64,000 nt of DNA. Origin: Balanoglossus misakiensis (Eukaryota; Hemichordata). The DNA is taken from contig CM082581.2 of the NCBI GenBank assembly GCA_040954595.2, positions 2,046,001-2,110,000 on the forward strand. The letters run 5' to 3'. Each line of letters begins with the position of its first letter. Position 1 is the first letter of the stretch. The notes under the pieces were generated by a model that searched no databases, had not been told where the DNA came from, and saw only the letters and a program-made list of their open reading frames with translations. A program made the position numbers and the translations under genes. Shown here one piece after another: positions 43,992 to 55,790 of this stretch.

Positions 43992-46235
43992 TTAATCTAT
44001 GCTCAACAGATACATTTTCAGAGAGCTTTTAAATAAATTCGTTGATTGAATTGATTTTATTTGTGTAGGAATTTCATTCCAATGCTTGGCAATAGAATAG
44101 TATAAATTATTTTGAGATGAAGTAAGTTTTACTTTGGGAAGCGTAAACTTATCAGTAGAGGCAAATCTTGTAAAATATTTGTGTGATACAAATGAAGCAT
44201 AGCGATCTAGTGAGTGGGCGTAATGCCCTGCCTTTAGATCATACGCAAAAACACAAGTTTGAAATTTACAGAGTTTGTAAACATTAAGAATTCCAAGTTG
44301 CTGAAAAAGTGGTGCGCTATGTGTATTGGGGCTAGAAAATGTTATAAGTCTTACAAGTCTCTTTTGCAATTTGAAAATACAATCTAAATAGGTTTTATAC
44401 GCATTTCCCCATATTTCGCTACAATACATTATATGGGGAAGGATAAGACAATTGTATAATAATAAAATTATAGACTTAGGGAGATAATGGCGTACATATG
44501 AAATAATACCGATTTTTTGGCTAACCTTCTTAAAAATAATGTTGATGTGAGACTTCCAGGATAATGATGAGTCAAGAGTAACTCCAAGATAAACAGCAGA
44601 TGAAACATTTTGTATTGGTAAATCAGAGACATATAAATCCCCCTCAGGATTAAATTTTGCCTGGGCTGTTTTGAAAATAACATAGTTTGTTTTGTCAATA
44701 TTAATAGTAAGTTTATTTGACTTACACCAGGTCTGTACTTTAGTTAGCTAAACATTCAGAGTGGCAAGATCGATTTTGTCCTGCTTATCTGAACAAAATA
44801 AATTGGTATCATCTTCAAATAACCTGAATTGAAAATAGTCTGAGGACCTGCAGATATCATTTATATATACTAGAAAAAGAAGTGGACCTAGAATTGATCC
44901 CTGTGGAATCCCACAGGAGATCCTTTTCACTTTTGAAGTATAATTATTGACCTTGACATACTGTTGTCGGTCTTCTATATAAGTCTTAAACCAATTAAGT
45001 GTGGATCCCCTAATCCCATAGTGGCATAGCTTAGCTAACAAAATTGTGTGGTTAATCGTATCAAATGCCTTTTTAAAATCAATAAAGATACCAAAGGTAA
45101 CAAGACCGTTATCAATGTGCTTTGATATTTCAGTTGTGAGATCTGCTAAAGCTAACTTAGTACTATATTTCTTACGAAATCCATATTGGCTGTCAGTGAG
45201 AATATCAAATTTTTCGAAAAAAGAACACAGTTGCTTATTTACAATAGACTCATACAGCTTACTAAAGATTGGCAAGACAGAGATAGGTCTGTAATTTCCT
45301 ATTTCATGAACACAACCCTTTTTAAAAATTGGTGTTACTCTTGCCATTTTCAGTTTCTCTGGAAAAATACCCTGTGGCAAGGAAATATTAACAATATGAG
45401 CAAATGGTTCTGTAATATAATCAGCTGCTTCCTTTACAAGTTTTGGATATATTTCATCAAAACCAGCAGCTTTACAATGGTCTAATAAATTAATTTCTCT
45501 GAGTATATCACCAGAATGCACAGGATGGAAAAAGAACGAATTAAAATGACGAATACCAAGGTAATCATTGAAATTAGTGCTACAATGTATTTGTGATGCT
45601 AGATTTTGTCCAATGTTGACAAAAAAAGAATTAAAAGCGTCAGCTATATCAATATTTTTAGTAACAAAATTCCCAGGGTTTTTGTCATCTTTTATTTTTT
45701 GTGGAGCATTAACCTTTGAATTTTTGTTCAGGATTTCATTGATGACTTGCCATTTTTTGTGGTCCTTCCCAGAGGCTACAGACAGTTGCAATTTATCACA
45801 AAAATACTTCTTTTTTGCTCGTCGCATCAGCTTTGTTAACAGGTTGCGATAAAGTTTGTACTCTTGATGAATAGATGAGCTTGCAGAATGGCGTTTTGTT
45901 TTGGAGAACATCTTATGCTTGTTTTTAATTGAGACCAGAAGTCCTTTTGTGATCCATGGTTTCCGTAAGCGCTTACGCTGGTTTGAACACCGTTTGACTG
46001 GCACGTGTCTTGTTGCCATATCATGAAACAATTTGTAAAAGGTATTATAGGCAACATTCGGATCATTAGAGTCGTAAACATCCTGCCAAGAAATATTTGC
46101 AAAGTCATTTTTATAAGAAACTGGATCAAATGAAGAAAAATCACACTTGAAATCAGTTGTTTCAACATTGAATACATGGCGTAAATCCTTAAAGATGGCA
46201 AAGATGGGATAATGGTCACTTATATCAGTCTGTAT
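43992..46235 (-). pseudogene. LINE copy B ORF2, RT half
   Basis: The frame starts at the end of the endonuclease (TDISDHYPIFAIF) and runs through a basic linker, NYRPISVLP, QYGFRKKYST, FIDFKKAFDTINH and GIPQGSILGPLLF. Motif C is FEDDTNLF: the conserved Ala before the two Asp is Glu (GAA for GCT-type). A TAG follows in place of GAG at about 44,748-44,750 (after ATLNV). The frame then continues to LSID at 43992. Confidence 0.88.
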
Positions 46236-46545
46236 TATAACACACCATGCAGCGAACCCTCGATCGTGATTCGTCAATACGACGTCACGTGACATTAGTC
46301 ATTTCGAACTGTTGCCTAGGGCATCAGTTCGATCGGTTTGGTGTGTTATAAAACACATGATGACTGACATATTCGGGCAACAGTGTATTTTTAATGACCT
46401 CGGGACTGCCAGTCACACCAAAACAGTCTGTTTCCCTCGGGCTATGCCCTCGGGAAAACAAGACTGTTTTAGTTGTGACTAGCAGCACCTCGGTCATCAA
46501 AATACACTGTTGCCCTCATTGTCAGTCATCATGTGTATACTGTCT
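46235..46545. mobile_element. Foldback insertion inside LINE copy B
   Basis: TTATAACACACC (46235-46246) is inverted at 46340-46351. Next to it is an imperfect palindrome with arms from CACATGATGACTGACA (46354) to TGTCAGTCATCATGTG (ending 46535), centred near 46,445 on CCCTCGGG repeats. The LINE endonuclease reading is lost across it, and part of the endonuclease is missing. Confidence 0.7.
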
Positions 46546-46590
46546 CACTTTCAATGAACTGGTCACGAAAATTTACATGACAATGATCTA

Positions 46591-47154
46591 TTAATGTGTA
46601 GCGATATATTCATTAAAGACAGTGTTATCGCCATCTATATTTATATTGAAATCCCCTAGTAAAACGCATTTTTTGTTGGTAATGCGTAGATTATCAAGAC
46701 AATCTGATAAACTGGTTAAAAATTCCTGAGTAGGTGTATTTGGTCTGTGATATATGACACCTATGATGACCTTGCTTTTTTCAAGTAGGATTTCAACAAA
46801 AAGACATTCGCAATGTTGGAGAACAACTGAGTCTATTATAGAGTATGATAACGACTCGTGTAAATAGAGACCAACACCTCCTCCTCTGGAAACAGCTCTA
46901 CATTTATGAACAAAGTTGTATGAAGGGAGGTTATATAATGATGCATCAACACCTGGGTCTAGCCATGTTTCACTGAGGGCAATGACAGAAAATTTGCATT
47001 TCAATAGCGACAGAACAACTGACAAGTCATCAAAGTGACGTCTGATCGATCTAATATTCAAATGAAGAGTTGAAAATGACTGCAGAGTCAGAAGGGAATC
47101 GTTTGCATTAAATTCGTCCAAAGTATAAGACTTACAATTATAGTTACTTTGCAA
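46591..47154 (-). pseudogene. LINE copy B ORF2, endonuclease N-terminal part
   Basis: APE motifs: LHLNIRSIRRHFDDL, ALSETWLD, GGGVGLYLHE, IIGVIYHRPN and LLGDFNINIDG. The frame ends at TAA just before the foldback insertion; the SDH motif lies on the other side of it (46,2xx). Same element as the RT half. Confidence 0.88.
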
Positions 47155-47221
47155 GAAGTGGTCTGTGGTTTCGCCGATGATGAGTTTGCTTGTACACTAT
47201 GATGTAGTAGTTAAAGGACGC

Positions 47222-47704
47222 CTAGCAGATTTTGGCGAGACTTTCCTCATTCGGAATGTAGACAGTTGGTGACCCGTCGACTTTCTTTGTCAGGATTTTT
47301 CCGTATTGCGTCCACAAGTATTTCCATCCATATTCTTTTCTTCTGGCATTTACCTTTGTGAATAAAGATCTTCGTCCTGGTGTCAGATTTTCGTTGATGT
47401 ATATCTTGTTTTCTACTTGGTAGCCAATGTCCGATGTTTTGAAGCGAGACATATTTTTGCGTTGCTTGTAGACCGCGTCACGAATTTTTCTTCTGGTGAA
47501 ACGCACAATGATTGCGGCAGGAAACCGGGTATTGGTACCGTGGTCAATGTGTTCATTGCCGAGTGCTTGACGTTTCTTGATTCGATGTGACACGTCAATA
47601 TCTGAACTGGTTATGTCTTTTTCTATGAGTTGGATGACTTTCAGGGCTACTGTATCAGTATTTTCATTTGGCAATTCTGGTATGCCTCTTATTTCAAGAT
47701 ACAC
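47222..47704 (-). pseudogene. LINE copy B ORF1, 5'-truncated
   Basis: The fragment is 160 codons starting at YLEIRGIPELPNENTD, with SHRIKKRQA, AAIIVRFTRRKIRDAVYK and YINENLTPGRRSLFTK. This is the conserved C-terminal half of CR1/L2-type ORF1 proteins (related to the baculovirus FP-like domain family). The upstream part, with any PHD or zinc region, is missing at the 5' truncation near 47,705. It is separated from the endonuclease start by 67 bp. Confidence 0.82.
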
Positions 47705-47705
47705 C

Positions 47706-48073
47706 TACGAACCTCTCAATTTAACCAAGCTATTGTGCATTTCTCGACCAAGCATACAAAATTAAACAATATGCGTTGTAACACACCAAAGCGGTAGAGT
47801 CCAGGACTGAACCAAGAGCACAGAGAATTTAAATGTTTAAATCAATTACTACTTAGAGAGAAATCATGGCTTAATCTCAGTTCAAATTGCATATTAGTGC
47901 TGAACGTCCACTTTAGCTTAGACATCGCAACCATTAGCATGAAGCCCGAGTAATTAGTCAGCTATGTGAAAAATACAATGTTTCAAACTTTTAAGATTTT
48001 TAAAATTTTGTTGGTGACCCTTCCATGTTGCTATGCTCAACTTCGCCTTTGAAACCCAAAATGCATAACGGCA
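47706..48073. other. No feature seen
   Basis: This is unique sequence upstream of the truncated LINE. Confidence 0.4.
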
Positions 48074-48356
48074 ACAGAATCCAATGGTTTGAATGATGGA
48101 TTCTCGCTCTTACTGTTAGACAGTAATACCGCAATGCATTGTGGTAACAGTATCCAGCGGTATCCACAAAGGATTCTGAAATGTATTCTCAAATACCAAA
48201 GATTTGTGGATACTGTGAGAATCCATTGTATATTCTTATGCTGGATACCATCTAGAGGATATCGAAGGATTCTCTGTGGATTCCATTGTATATTGTAAGA
48301 ATCCATCAAAATGGATTCTGTTGTAACTCGATGGATACGGAACATTTCACACAGTG
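48074..48356 (-). repeat. GGATTCT-lattice repeat, copy 2 (reverse)
   Basis: It has the same make-up as 42495-42738 with many GGATTCT, AGAATCC and GGATAC words. The terminal CACTGTGTGAAAT phrase is at the right end in reverse (48344-48356). Confidence 0.75.
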
Positions 48357-49344
48357 AAAACTTGTGCACATGTAAAGTGGGAAAGAATATTTTGACACAT
48401 GACTTATGGATATCATATGTATAAACTTGCAGCAAGTTATTTGTAATGTCAATGGAAGAAAGAACAGGACGAAGATACTTTAGCCATCGCCCAAGAAATC
48501 TTATCATCTTACTGTTAAACACCACATACCTAAATAGAGAATAATGTATATGTATTACACGAAAAATTAAACTGTATTTACTAAGTGAACATCTACAAGA
48601 AAAGTAATTGCTGTTAGAAATTAGCAAATGGTTATTTCGAGTATAACACGCAACCGGCCCGGGCGACGATGCATTTCAAGGCTCAGGTAGCCAGAGCCTA
48701 TCGCAACACAGTAAGTGCACGATATGTGCACACATGGATATTTCTCTGTCAATTAATGTGCAGTTGCGCTATATGCTAACAGAGAGGTCCCAAAATAGGC
48801 GTACATGATTTCAGAGATGCTAGTTCATTAAATCTTTATCGAAGCTTCTCCATGCAACTGGAAAACATCTTTGTTGGCCTTGTAACTGTCATAAGTCGCT
48901 GGCTATGAAACAGACACTCTATTCAACAAAAGTGCATTTTCCGTCATTAATCTCTATAATAAAACTGGCACAACTATCTGTAACTTGTGACTATTTTGTC
49001 AGTTTTATTGTTCTGTGTGTAAACCATGGTTTCTTGTTCGGCTCCCTATATCAGGATTAGTATTTGTCTTCTCAACTCTACCAGCATGTGTTTTTGTTGA
49101 CAAAAAATGCATTCAAGCCCGGACTTGAATGCATTTCTTAATAGTAAGAATGGTCTACACACGTAAACATGACTTGTTGACTCATAGACATTTTGGGATA
49201 AATTCCAGGCAGGAGAACAAGAAAATGTGTGATGTGGTTGAAACATAAAACAAAAATTCTGAGAGAAGAACCAGATTCAAATAAATGCCCGTTAATGCAT
49301 TTATTTAAACCAATTTGAGAAAAAATGAAACAAATAACGCAAGT
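48357..49344. other. No feature seen
   Basis: This is unique A/T-rich DNA. GTCCGGGCTTGAATGCATT at 49,110-49,135 forms a small inverted repeat with the preceding bases. Confidence 0.4.
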
Positions 49345-49410
49345 GAGGTTGAACTATTAAGCTTAGAATATTTATTTCCAGGTAATTGTCATATGTAAAT
49401 GGCTTCAGTG
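49345..49410 (+). repeat. Fragment of MITE-like repeat M1
   Basis: GGTTGAACTATTAAGC and AGAATATTTATTTCCAGG match the left end of the M1 copy at 50,843, which lies directly beyond LINE copy C. Confidence 0.6.
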
Positions 49411-49537
49411 TGATATTTTTGCATCCTGCATCGTATCATGGACAGTCATCTCAACATATAACTGTTATGTCAGAATGAAAGTCAGGATGAAAATTACTGT
49501 TAGGGACATTTTTAAAGAAAAACGCATGTATGATCAT

Positions 49538-50841
49538 GGCTAACCTTCTTTAAAATAATGTTGATGTGAGACTTCCAGGATAATGATGAGTCAAGAGTAA
49601 CTCCAAGATAAACAGCAGATGAAACATTTTGTATTGGTAAATCAGAGACATATAAATCCCCCTTAGGATTAAATTTTGCCTGGGCTGTTTTGAAAATAAC
49701 ATAGTTTGTTTTGTCAATATTAATAGTAAGTTTATTTGACTTACACCAGGTCTGTACTTTAGTTAGCTAAACATTCAGAGTGGCAAGATCGATTTTGTCC
49801 TGCTTATCTGAACAAAATAAATTGGTATCATCTTCAAATAACCTGAGTTGAAAATAGTCTGAGGACCTGCAGATATCATTTATATATACTAGAAAAAGAA
49901 GTGGACCTAGAATTGATCCCTGTGGAATCCCACAGGAGATCCTTTTCACTTTTGAAGTATAATTATTGACCTTGACATACTGTTGTCGGTCTTCTATATA
50001 AGTCTTAAACCAATTAAGTGTGGATCCCCTAATCCCATAGTGGCATAGCTTAGCTAACAAAATTGTGTGGTTAATCGTATCAAATGGCTTTTAAAAATCA
50101 ATGAAGATACCGTTATCAATGTGCTTTTTCAGTTGTGAGATCTGCTAAAGCTAACTTGGTACTAAATTTCTTACGAAATCCATATTGGCTGTTAGTGGGA
50201 ATATCAAATTTTTCAAAAAAAGAACACAGTTGCTTATTTACAATAGACTCGTACAGCTTACTAAAGATTGGCAAGACAGAGATAGGTTTGTAATTTCCTA
50301 TATCATGAACACAACCCTTTTTAAAAATTGGTGTTACTCTTGCCATTTTCAGTTTCTCTGGAAAAATACCCTGTGACAAGGAAATATTAACAATATGAGC
50401 AAATGGTTCTGTAATATAATCAGCTGATTCCTTTACAAGTTTTGGATAAATATCATCAAAACCAGCAGCTTTACAATGATCTAATACATTAATTTCTCTG
50501 AGTATATCACCAGAATGCACAGGATGGAAAAAGAAAGAATGAAAATGACGAATACCAAGGCAATCATTGAAATTAGCGCTACAATGTATTTGTGATGCTA
50601 GATAGCGCTACAATGTATTTGTGATGCTAGATTTTGTCCAATGTTGACAAAAAAAAAATTAAAGGCGTCAGCTATATCAATATTTTTAGTAACAAAATTC
50701 CCGGGGTGTTTGTCATCTTTTATTTTTTGTGGAGCATTAACCTTTGAATTTTTGCTCAAGATTTCATTGATGACTTGCCATTTTTTGTGGTCCTTCCCAG
50801 AGGCTACAGACAGTTGCAATTTATCACAAAAATACTTCTTT
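49538..50841 (-). pseudogene. LINE copy C (truncated at both ends)
   Basis: This is an internal fragment of the A/B LINE from the start of the C-terminal domain back to the linker before the RT. It has no 3' UTR or tail. It shares FEDDTNLF and the TAG after ATLNV with copy B. Its own damage includes small deletions near 50,090-50,130 and a 29-bp tandem duplication at 50574-50631. Confidence 0.88.
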
Positions 50842-50842
50842 G

Positions 50843-51160
50843 TGTGGTTGAACTATAAGGCTAAGAATATTTATCTCCAAGTACATGTGTATATGTAGTG
50901 AATGAACGATCAACCACAGACAACTTCCATCCCACTTGTAGATACGAGAGTGAAAAATCACGCCAATATAAATAATTGGTCTCTACCATCAATTCATGTT
51001 GGGTGAGGTTCTACTCTCTTATCATACAAGCAGGATGGAAGTTGTGTGTGATTGAACGTCCATTCACTACATATTCACATGTACATTAACATAAACGGTA
51101 TCTTGTATCAAACATAATTGATGGAAAAGGGCAGCAAGAGAGAGGACTTTGTCCCTTTAA
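50843..51160. mobile_element. MITE-like repeat M1, copy with inverted arms
   Basis: The arms of about 70 bp are inverted: ACATGTGTATATGTAGTGAA (50883) against the complement at 51061-51082, with CAACTTCCATCC inside both. The outer end carries the complement of TTAAAGGGACAAAGTC. No coding capacity. Other copies lie at 26431 and 59338. Confidence 0.75.
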
Positions 51161-51724
51161 GATTACATATCAACGGAAAATGGTCAGATCCAAACACTGT
51201 AGGGATTTCAAACCGAGTGATATACAGAAACAATCTTGTTGAAATACAACAATAATTCACTGTACTTCTACCTCTGTTTGCTATACAAGTACAGTTACCA
51301 TCCTCGTCTCCGGGAACTCTCCCATTTAAACAAAATGAACAGAAAGTGTACAACACAATGATATCAAACTTAGACCGAATTTTTTTAGTTTTATGTTTTG
51401 ACTGTCGTGGGATTGTATAGTGAGACTTTCCCTCTCTGAGACCTCTCGCCGCAGCAGAAGTAATTTTGCATGTATGCCTTAGGTGGGATATTGTGGTATA
51501 GGATAACGTTACATCGTACCTGAATTCGATACAATGTGCTGATGGCGTAAACATGCTACGAAACTCGATGCTTTATTCTTCTGTGCGGCACGCGAATTCT
51601 ATCAGCCATCTGGTGCGTGCACAGAACAACTCACATTCGCGTTTGGTATCTTCACTAACAACCATCCACTCCCTTGCAATTGTCACGAGATTTGCTCGAC
51701 ATTTCCGCAGTTTACACGTCTCCC

Positions 51725-52390
51725 AAGATATATCTAATGCCAACATCAATAAAAGACTTGGACACACCCCTTTGTCTATATATGGGAATATACAAATTAG
51801 AAGTATTGTATTCCTTTAAATTCAGTACTACATTCTTGGTTTCCGACGATTAAACAAGCATGCTTCTTCCAAAATATATCTAATAACAACATCAATAAAA
51901 GACTTGGACACACCCCTTTGTCTATATATGGGAATATACAAATTAGAAGTATTGTATTCCTTTAAATTCAGTACTACATTCTTGGTTTCCGACGATTAAA
52001 CAAGCATGCTTCTTCCAAAATATATCTAATAACAACATCAATAAAAGACTTGGACACACCCCTTTGTCTATATATGGGAATATACAAATTAGAAGTATTG
52101 TATTCCTTTAAATTCAGTACTACATTCTTGGTTTCCGACGATTAAACAAGCATGCTTCTTCCAAAATATATCTAATAAAAACATCAATAAAAGACTTGGA
52201 CACACCCCTTTGTCTATATATGGGAATATACAAATTAGAAGTATTGTATTCCTTTAAATTCAGTACTACATTCTTGGTTTCCGACGATTAAACAAGCATG
52301 CTTCTTCCAAAATATATCTAATAAAAACATCAATAAAAGACTTAGACACACGTTGTTTACCATATATGGGATTATTTAAATTAGAGGTTG
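51725..52390. repeat. 146-bp satellite, about 4.5 copies
   Basis: AACATCAATAAAAGAC recurs at 51742, 51888, 52034, 52180 and 52326, an exact 146-bp period. The middle copies differ by only a few bases; the last diverges after about 50 bp. Each full copy has CACCCCTTTGTCTATATATGG. Confidence 0.93.
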
Positions 52391-53067
52391 ATTATTCTTT
52401 TACCCCTTTCACCACTATAGTCCAGTCCAAACCAGTTGTTTTCCATGGGAAGGTTGGACATCTATAGAGGGGTCTGGGCTTGAAAGGGTTAAATTCAACA
52501 CATGTAGTACTCTAGAGGCAATTGTACATAAAGTCGATCGAAAAAACATGACGCCTATTGTATGATGGAATAATCTTGTGCGCACATGAGAGAAGCGGTT
52601 TTAAAGGCGTGGATATACCACGTCACACACGTCACTATATTCGCTCAACAATGGGATAACTACATCGATGGCTGTGCTACTTTAGTATTGTATCCGTGGT
52701 AATTTTCTCACATACCGAGGTGACAGTGAACGGTATTGTAGACAATTTTCATGTTTTCCACTTTAATGTATTCCTGATGGTAATCTCAGTATAAGAGTAG
52801 CAGTGTTTAACAACTTCATTATCTTGCCATAGACATGTCATTTCGAGGAAAGTGACAATGATCACAAATCATAACAGTTTTGAATTCTGTTATTAAATGT
52901 CAGAATATACGTTCAATCTATGTACCATCAGTTGCCAACACTATAAATACTTGAAGTTAATGTAGACAATACACGTTTTTAAATTAACGTGCACATTCTA
53001 GTTCAGATTTAGAACTGTACTGCCAACACAAGATCTTAATCATGTTTGTAAATGCCATGTGTTTCAG
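52391..53067. other. Upstream of the lectin exons, no exon found
   Basis: The first visible lectin exon needs an upstream phase-1 exon, probably the signal peptide. I could not find one here. Confidence 0.4.
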
Positions 53068-53259
53068 CCCAAGAGCTTATATCCCTGATCGAAAATGAGT
53101 TGAAACTTTCCAACTATGAAACAACGTGGCTGGAAGCAAAAAGAGCATGTGAGCAGGACAGTGGGCATCTGTTGAGGTTTTACGACCAAGAGACCATGAA
53201 TATAGTTGTCAGCTTTATAGCGTTATTGGTTTGGCGAGGTGATGTCCTACCACATTCCG
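53068..53259 (+). CDS. Lectin exon 1 (first half of the domain)
   Basis: The acceptor is GTTTCAG and the donor GTAAAG; both introns are phase 1. NYETTWLEAKRACEQDSGHL is the conserved helix region of C-type lectin domains, with the first core Cys. Confidence 0.8.
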
Positions 53260-53429
53260 GTAAAGAGTAATAGAGTACCCAACTTTGTCATTACTGCTTG
53301 TTCATACGAACGATGTCTTCTCACTCAGAAGTATAATTGTTGTAATAATCAACATGACTTTTAAAGTAAACAAATCTACATGTATTACTCAACGTTCAAC
53401 ATGCTTTTCCTCTTTGCAATGGTTTACAG

Positions 53430-53574
53430 AATTCGTTTGGATCGACGCCAATGATAGAGAGACTAATGGTCACTTTGTTCACTCAGACGGTTCGAGTATA
53501 GATATAAGTATCGCAGTAATGGATTTGGTGTTTGGAACAGACACCAATTACGGTGCACATTGTGGTGTAATATG
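53430..53574 (+). CDS. Lectin exon 2 (candidate alternative to 2')
   Basis: The acceptor is TTTACAG and the donor GTAATG; phase 1 in, phase 2 out. EFVWIDANDRETNGHFVHSD is the lectin loop region and YGAHCGVI holds the third Cys. It ends in TG; joined to exon 3, which starts with A, it would make TGA at the junction, so it may be decayed. Confidence 0.7.
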
Positions 53575-55004
53575 GTAATGTTGTTTTAATTTTAAAGGGG
53601 TCTGACCTGACCTGCGTGTTGTGCGATTTATATTTGCAACGAGATCTCTATTGGCGAGGCCTTTGATGTAGAACGGCTAATATGACAGAACCCCACCACC
53701 AGATGGATCAAGCGCGGTATTTGAACGAGTGCTGGTGGTGTATTCTGTTGCAGCACGATCTCGCCATCGGGTTCTGTTATTATTACATATGATACTCCCA
53801 TTTTAGACGAAAACATCGAAAACACCATAAGAACACCATCCGAAAATTAAAGAAACGAGATCAGGCAACGATATTGGTTGTTTCGTGGACAGGTCACACT
53901 ACGATGATATCACAATTTTTTATAGGCTAGTTACACCACACTCCCATCTTTCATTGGACAATGTTGTTTACTAGTCATACAACTAGTGGCACCCAGAAAT
54001 GTATACATCGCCATGCCAGAGGAACATACATTGTATAACGACATAACAAGATAATTGAAAAGATTCCTACAACACAACCTGAAAAACCTGTCCTAAATAT
54101 CAGCAAGTAACCTAGCACAACGACTGCGACTTTCACAGATGTCGGCATCAGTATGTCGCAAACAGGATACTGCAAGTGTCAGATGAAGAAACGGGGTGTA
54201 AACGTAAACGGCAGGCCATATGTAATATATGTAATATAGCTTTATCAATACCAGTGAATTTTGAGACGTCATAGCTATACATTATTACTTATAATGTATC
54301 GTTATTCGATGGACGCGCGACGCGCCCAAGAACCAGTGGACGTGTACAATTTCCGACTGAATAACGGAGGATTTCGAACAATGCGAACATTTTAAGGGGT
54401 AAAAAAAGAAATGCAAACATAAACAGAATAAATACGGCGATATTTATTAATTTCCAAACCCGACCTCGAACGGCGATTTGTTTATTTTTTTCTTCCTACT
54501 GCGTCGGTACATGTCGTCTGCTCTTGAATCACGCGCAGTCAACATGGCTCGCTCACGCACGTAAAGCAAACCTCTCGATGATGATGCTGGATTTGACATT
54601 CGTTCACCATACATACCGTGTACCATGTACCAAGCAGTCATGTCAACGAAGCTATACGTAAACAAATTATGCCGCAAGTGTCACTGTCATGTTGTCTACG
54701 TGGTACGGAAGGTCGATCGAGGGCGAGTTTGTTTATGTATTGCAACCTTCGGAGCGCCCGTATACGTGAACTTTCCCGAGAACGCAAACGAATTTTTACT
54801 CGTTGCGGATTTAATTTTGAAATTCAGGAAAACGGAATTTGAAAACAGGTAAAAAGCAACATGCTTTACTAAAAAAAAAACGGTTATCCATTCCACTTTT
54901 TGTTGCATCCACTATAAACTAAACCTATCACAAGCAAGAAGTCATAGTTGTCCGGCCTGACATCAATTCTATTTTTTACGTCAATAAAGGTTTTCTGTAA
55001 AGAG
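53575..55004. other. Lectin intron between the duplicate exons
   Basis: This is 1.4 kb without a recognised repeat. An open frame at 54625-54852 ends at AACAG followed by GTAAAA, but its phase does not fit the gene. Confidence 0.4.
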
Positions 55005-55140
55005 TATTGTGGATAGATGGTATGCATTTGCATACAGAGGATAAATGGACGCACTATGATGGGACACCACTGACTTACTTACCATGGGCGGACCACCAGC
55101 CATACGGTAGCCCTTGGAGAACATGTATTCGAGCGGATTT
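55005..55140 (+). CDS. Lectin exon 2' (duplicate loop exon)
   Basis: Phase 1 in, phase 2 out, like exon 2, with acceptor AAAGAG and donor GTAATT. VLWIDGMHLHTEDKWTHYDG aligns with exon 2 and SPWRTCIRAD holds the Cys. Joined to exon 3 it gives Leu at the junction, so it is the better partner. Confidence 0.72.
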
Positions 55141-55790
55141 GTAATTATTTATTTGTCTTCACCAAACCATGTTTCCCTAGCAGAATATTGGTGAATGTAA
55201 CACCATCACAATTAGACACTCTAACGCAATGTATCCACAGTAAACAGTTTCGTCTGGATAAGGTGTACTGCTATGTTAACTAGAAAATGTACAGTGACTG
55301 CGCGTCCGTGATCTGTTGTCTCCATCTATAAGTAGAGCACATATGTGCATCAAGTTGAGTAAGGATGTGTAGCTTAGGCCGACGATCATCTTATGCGCAT
55401 GTGCGTACTTTCGTATGTACAAACAATACGTCCAACCCAAATGTTCTGCAAAGTTTGCCTTTGGCACATTCAAATAGTTGGCTGCATCCGCATCCTTTCT
55501 TATTGCATGGGCGCCGAATATGAGACTTTAGATTTGTCCCTTCGTTTAATCCAATTTGTTGTCTGTTCCTGATCTCCAACACAGACTAGTCTCCGCCATC
55601 TTGTCTGTTGTTATAACAGCATACTGCCCGAGTCTCTAGTTTGGCTCATGCGCATAAGGCGTTCGTCGCCCTTTAATGAAGCCTAAGGAATGTGACACAA
55701 TTCAGATTCAGCTGATAACATGTTTTAATGATTTTTCCTGATAATCGTATTGAACAGAATTAGTAACGATTTTTTATTGTAATTTTTTAG
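55141..55790. other. Lectin intron
   Basis: I see no feature in it. Confidence 0.4.

Larger units (their letters stand above)
43771..47705 (-). mobile_element. LINE copy B (longest of A-C)
   Basis: It reads on the minus strand as a 5'-truncated ORF1, ORF2 (endonuclease, RT, C-terminal domain), 3' UTR and a GATGAT/GATA-type tail. A foldback insertion with loss of nearby LINE sequence splits the endonuclease (46,235-46,545). It shares about 1.9 kb of nearly identical 3' sequence with copy A. Confidence 0.9.

Noticed and set aside
54625-54852. Extra lectin exon ending at AACAG and GTAAAA
   Set aside because: It would exit in phase 2, but the next lectin exon needs phase 1, and it has no lectin motif.
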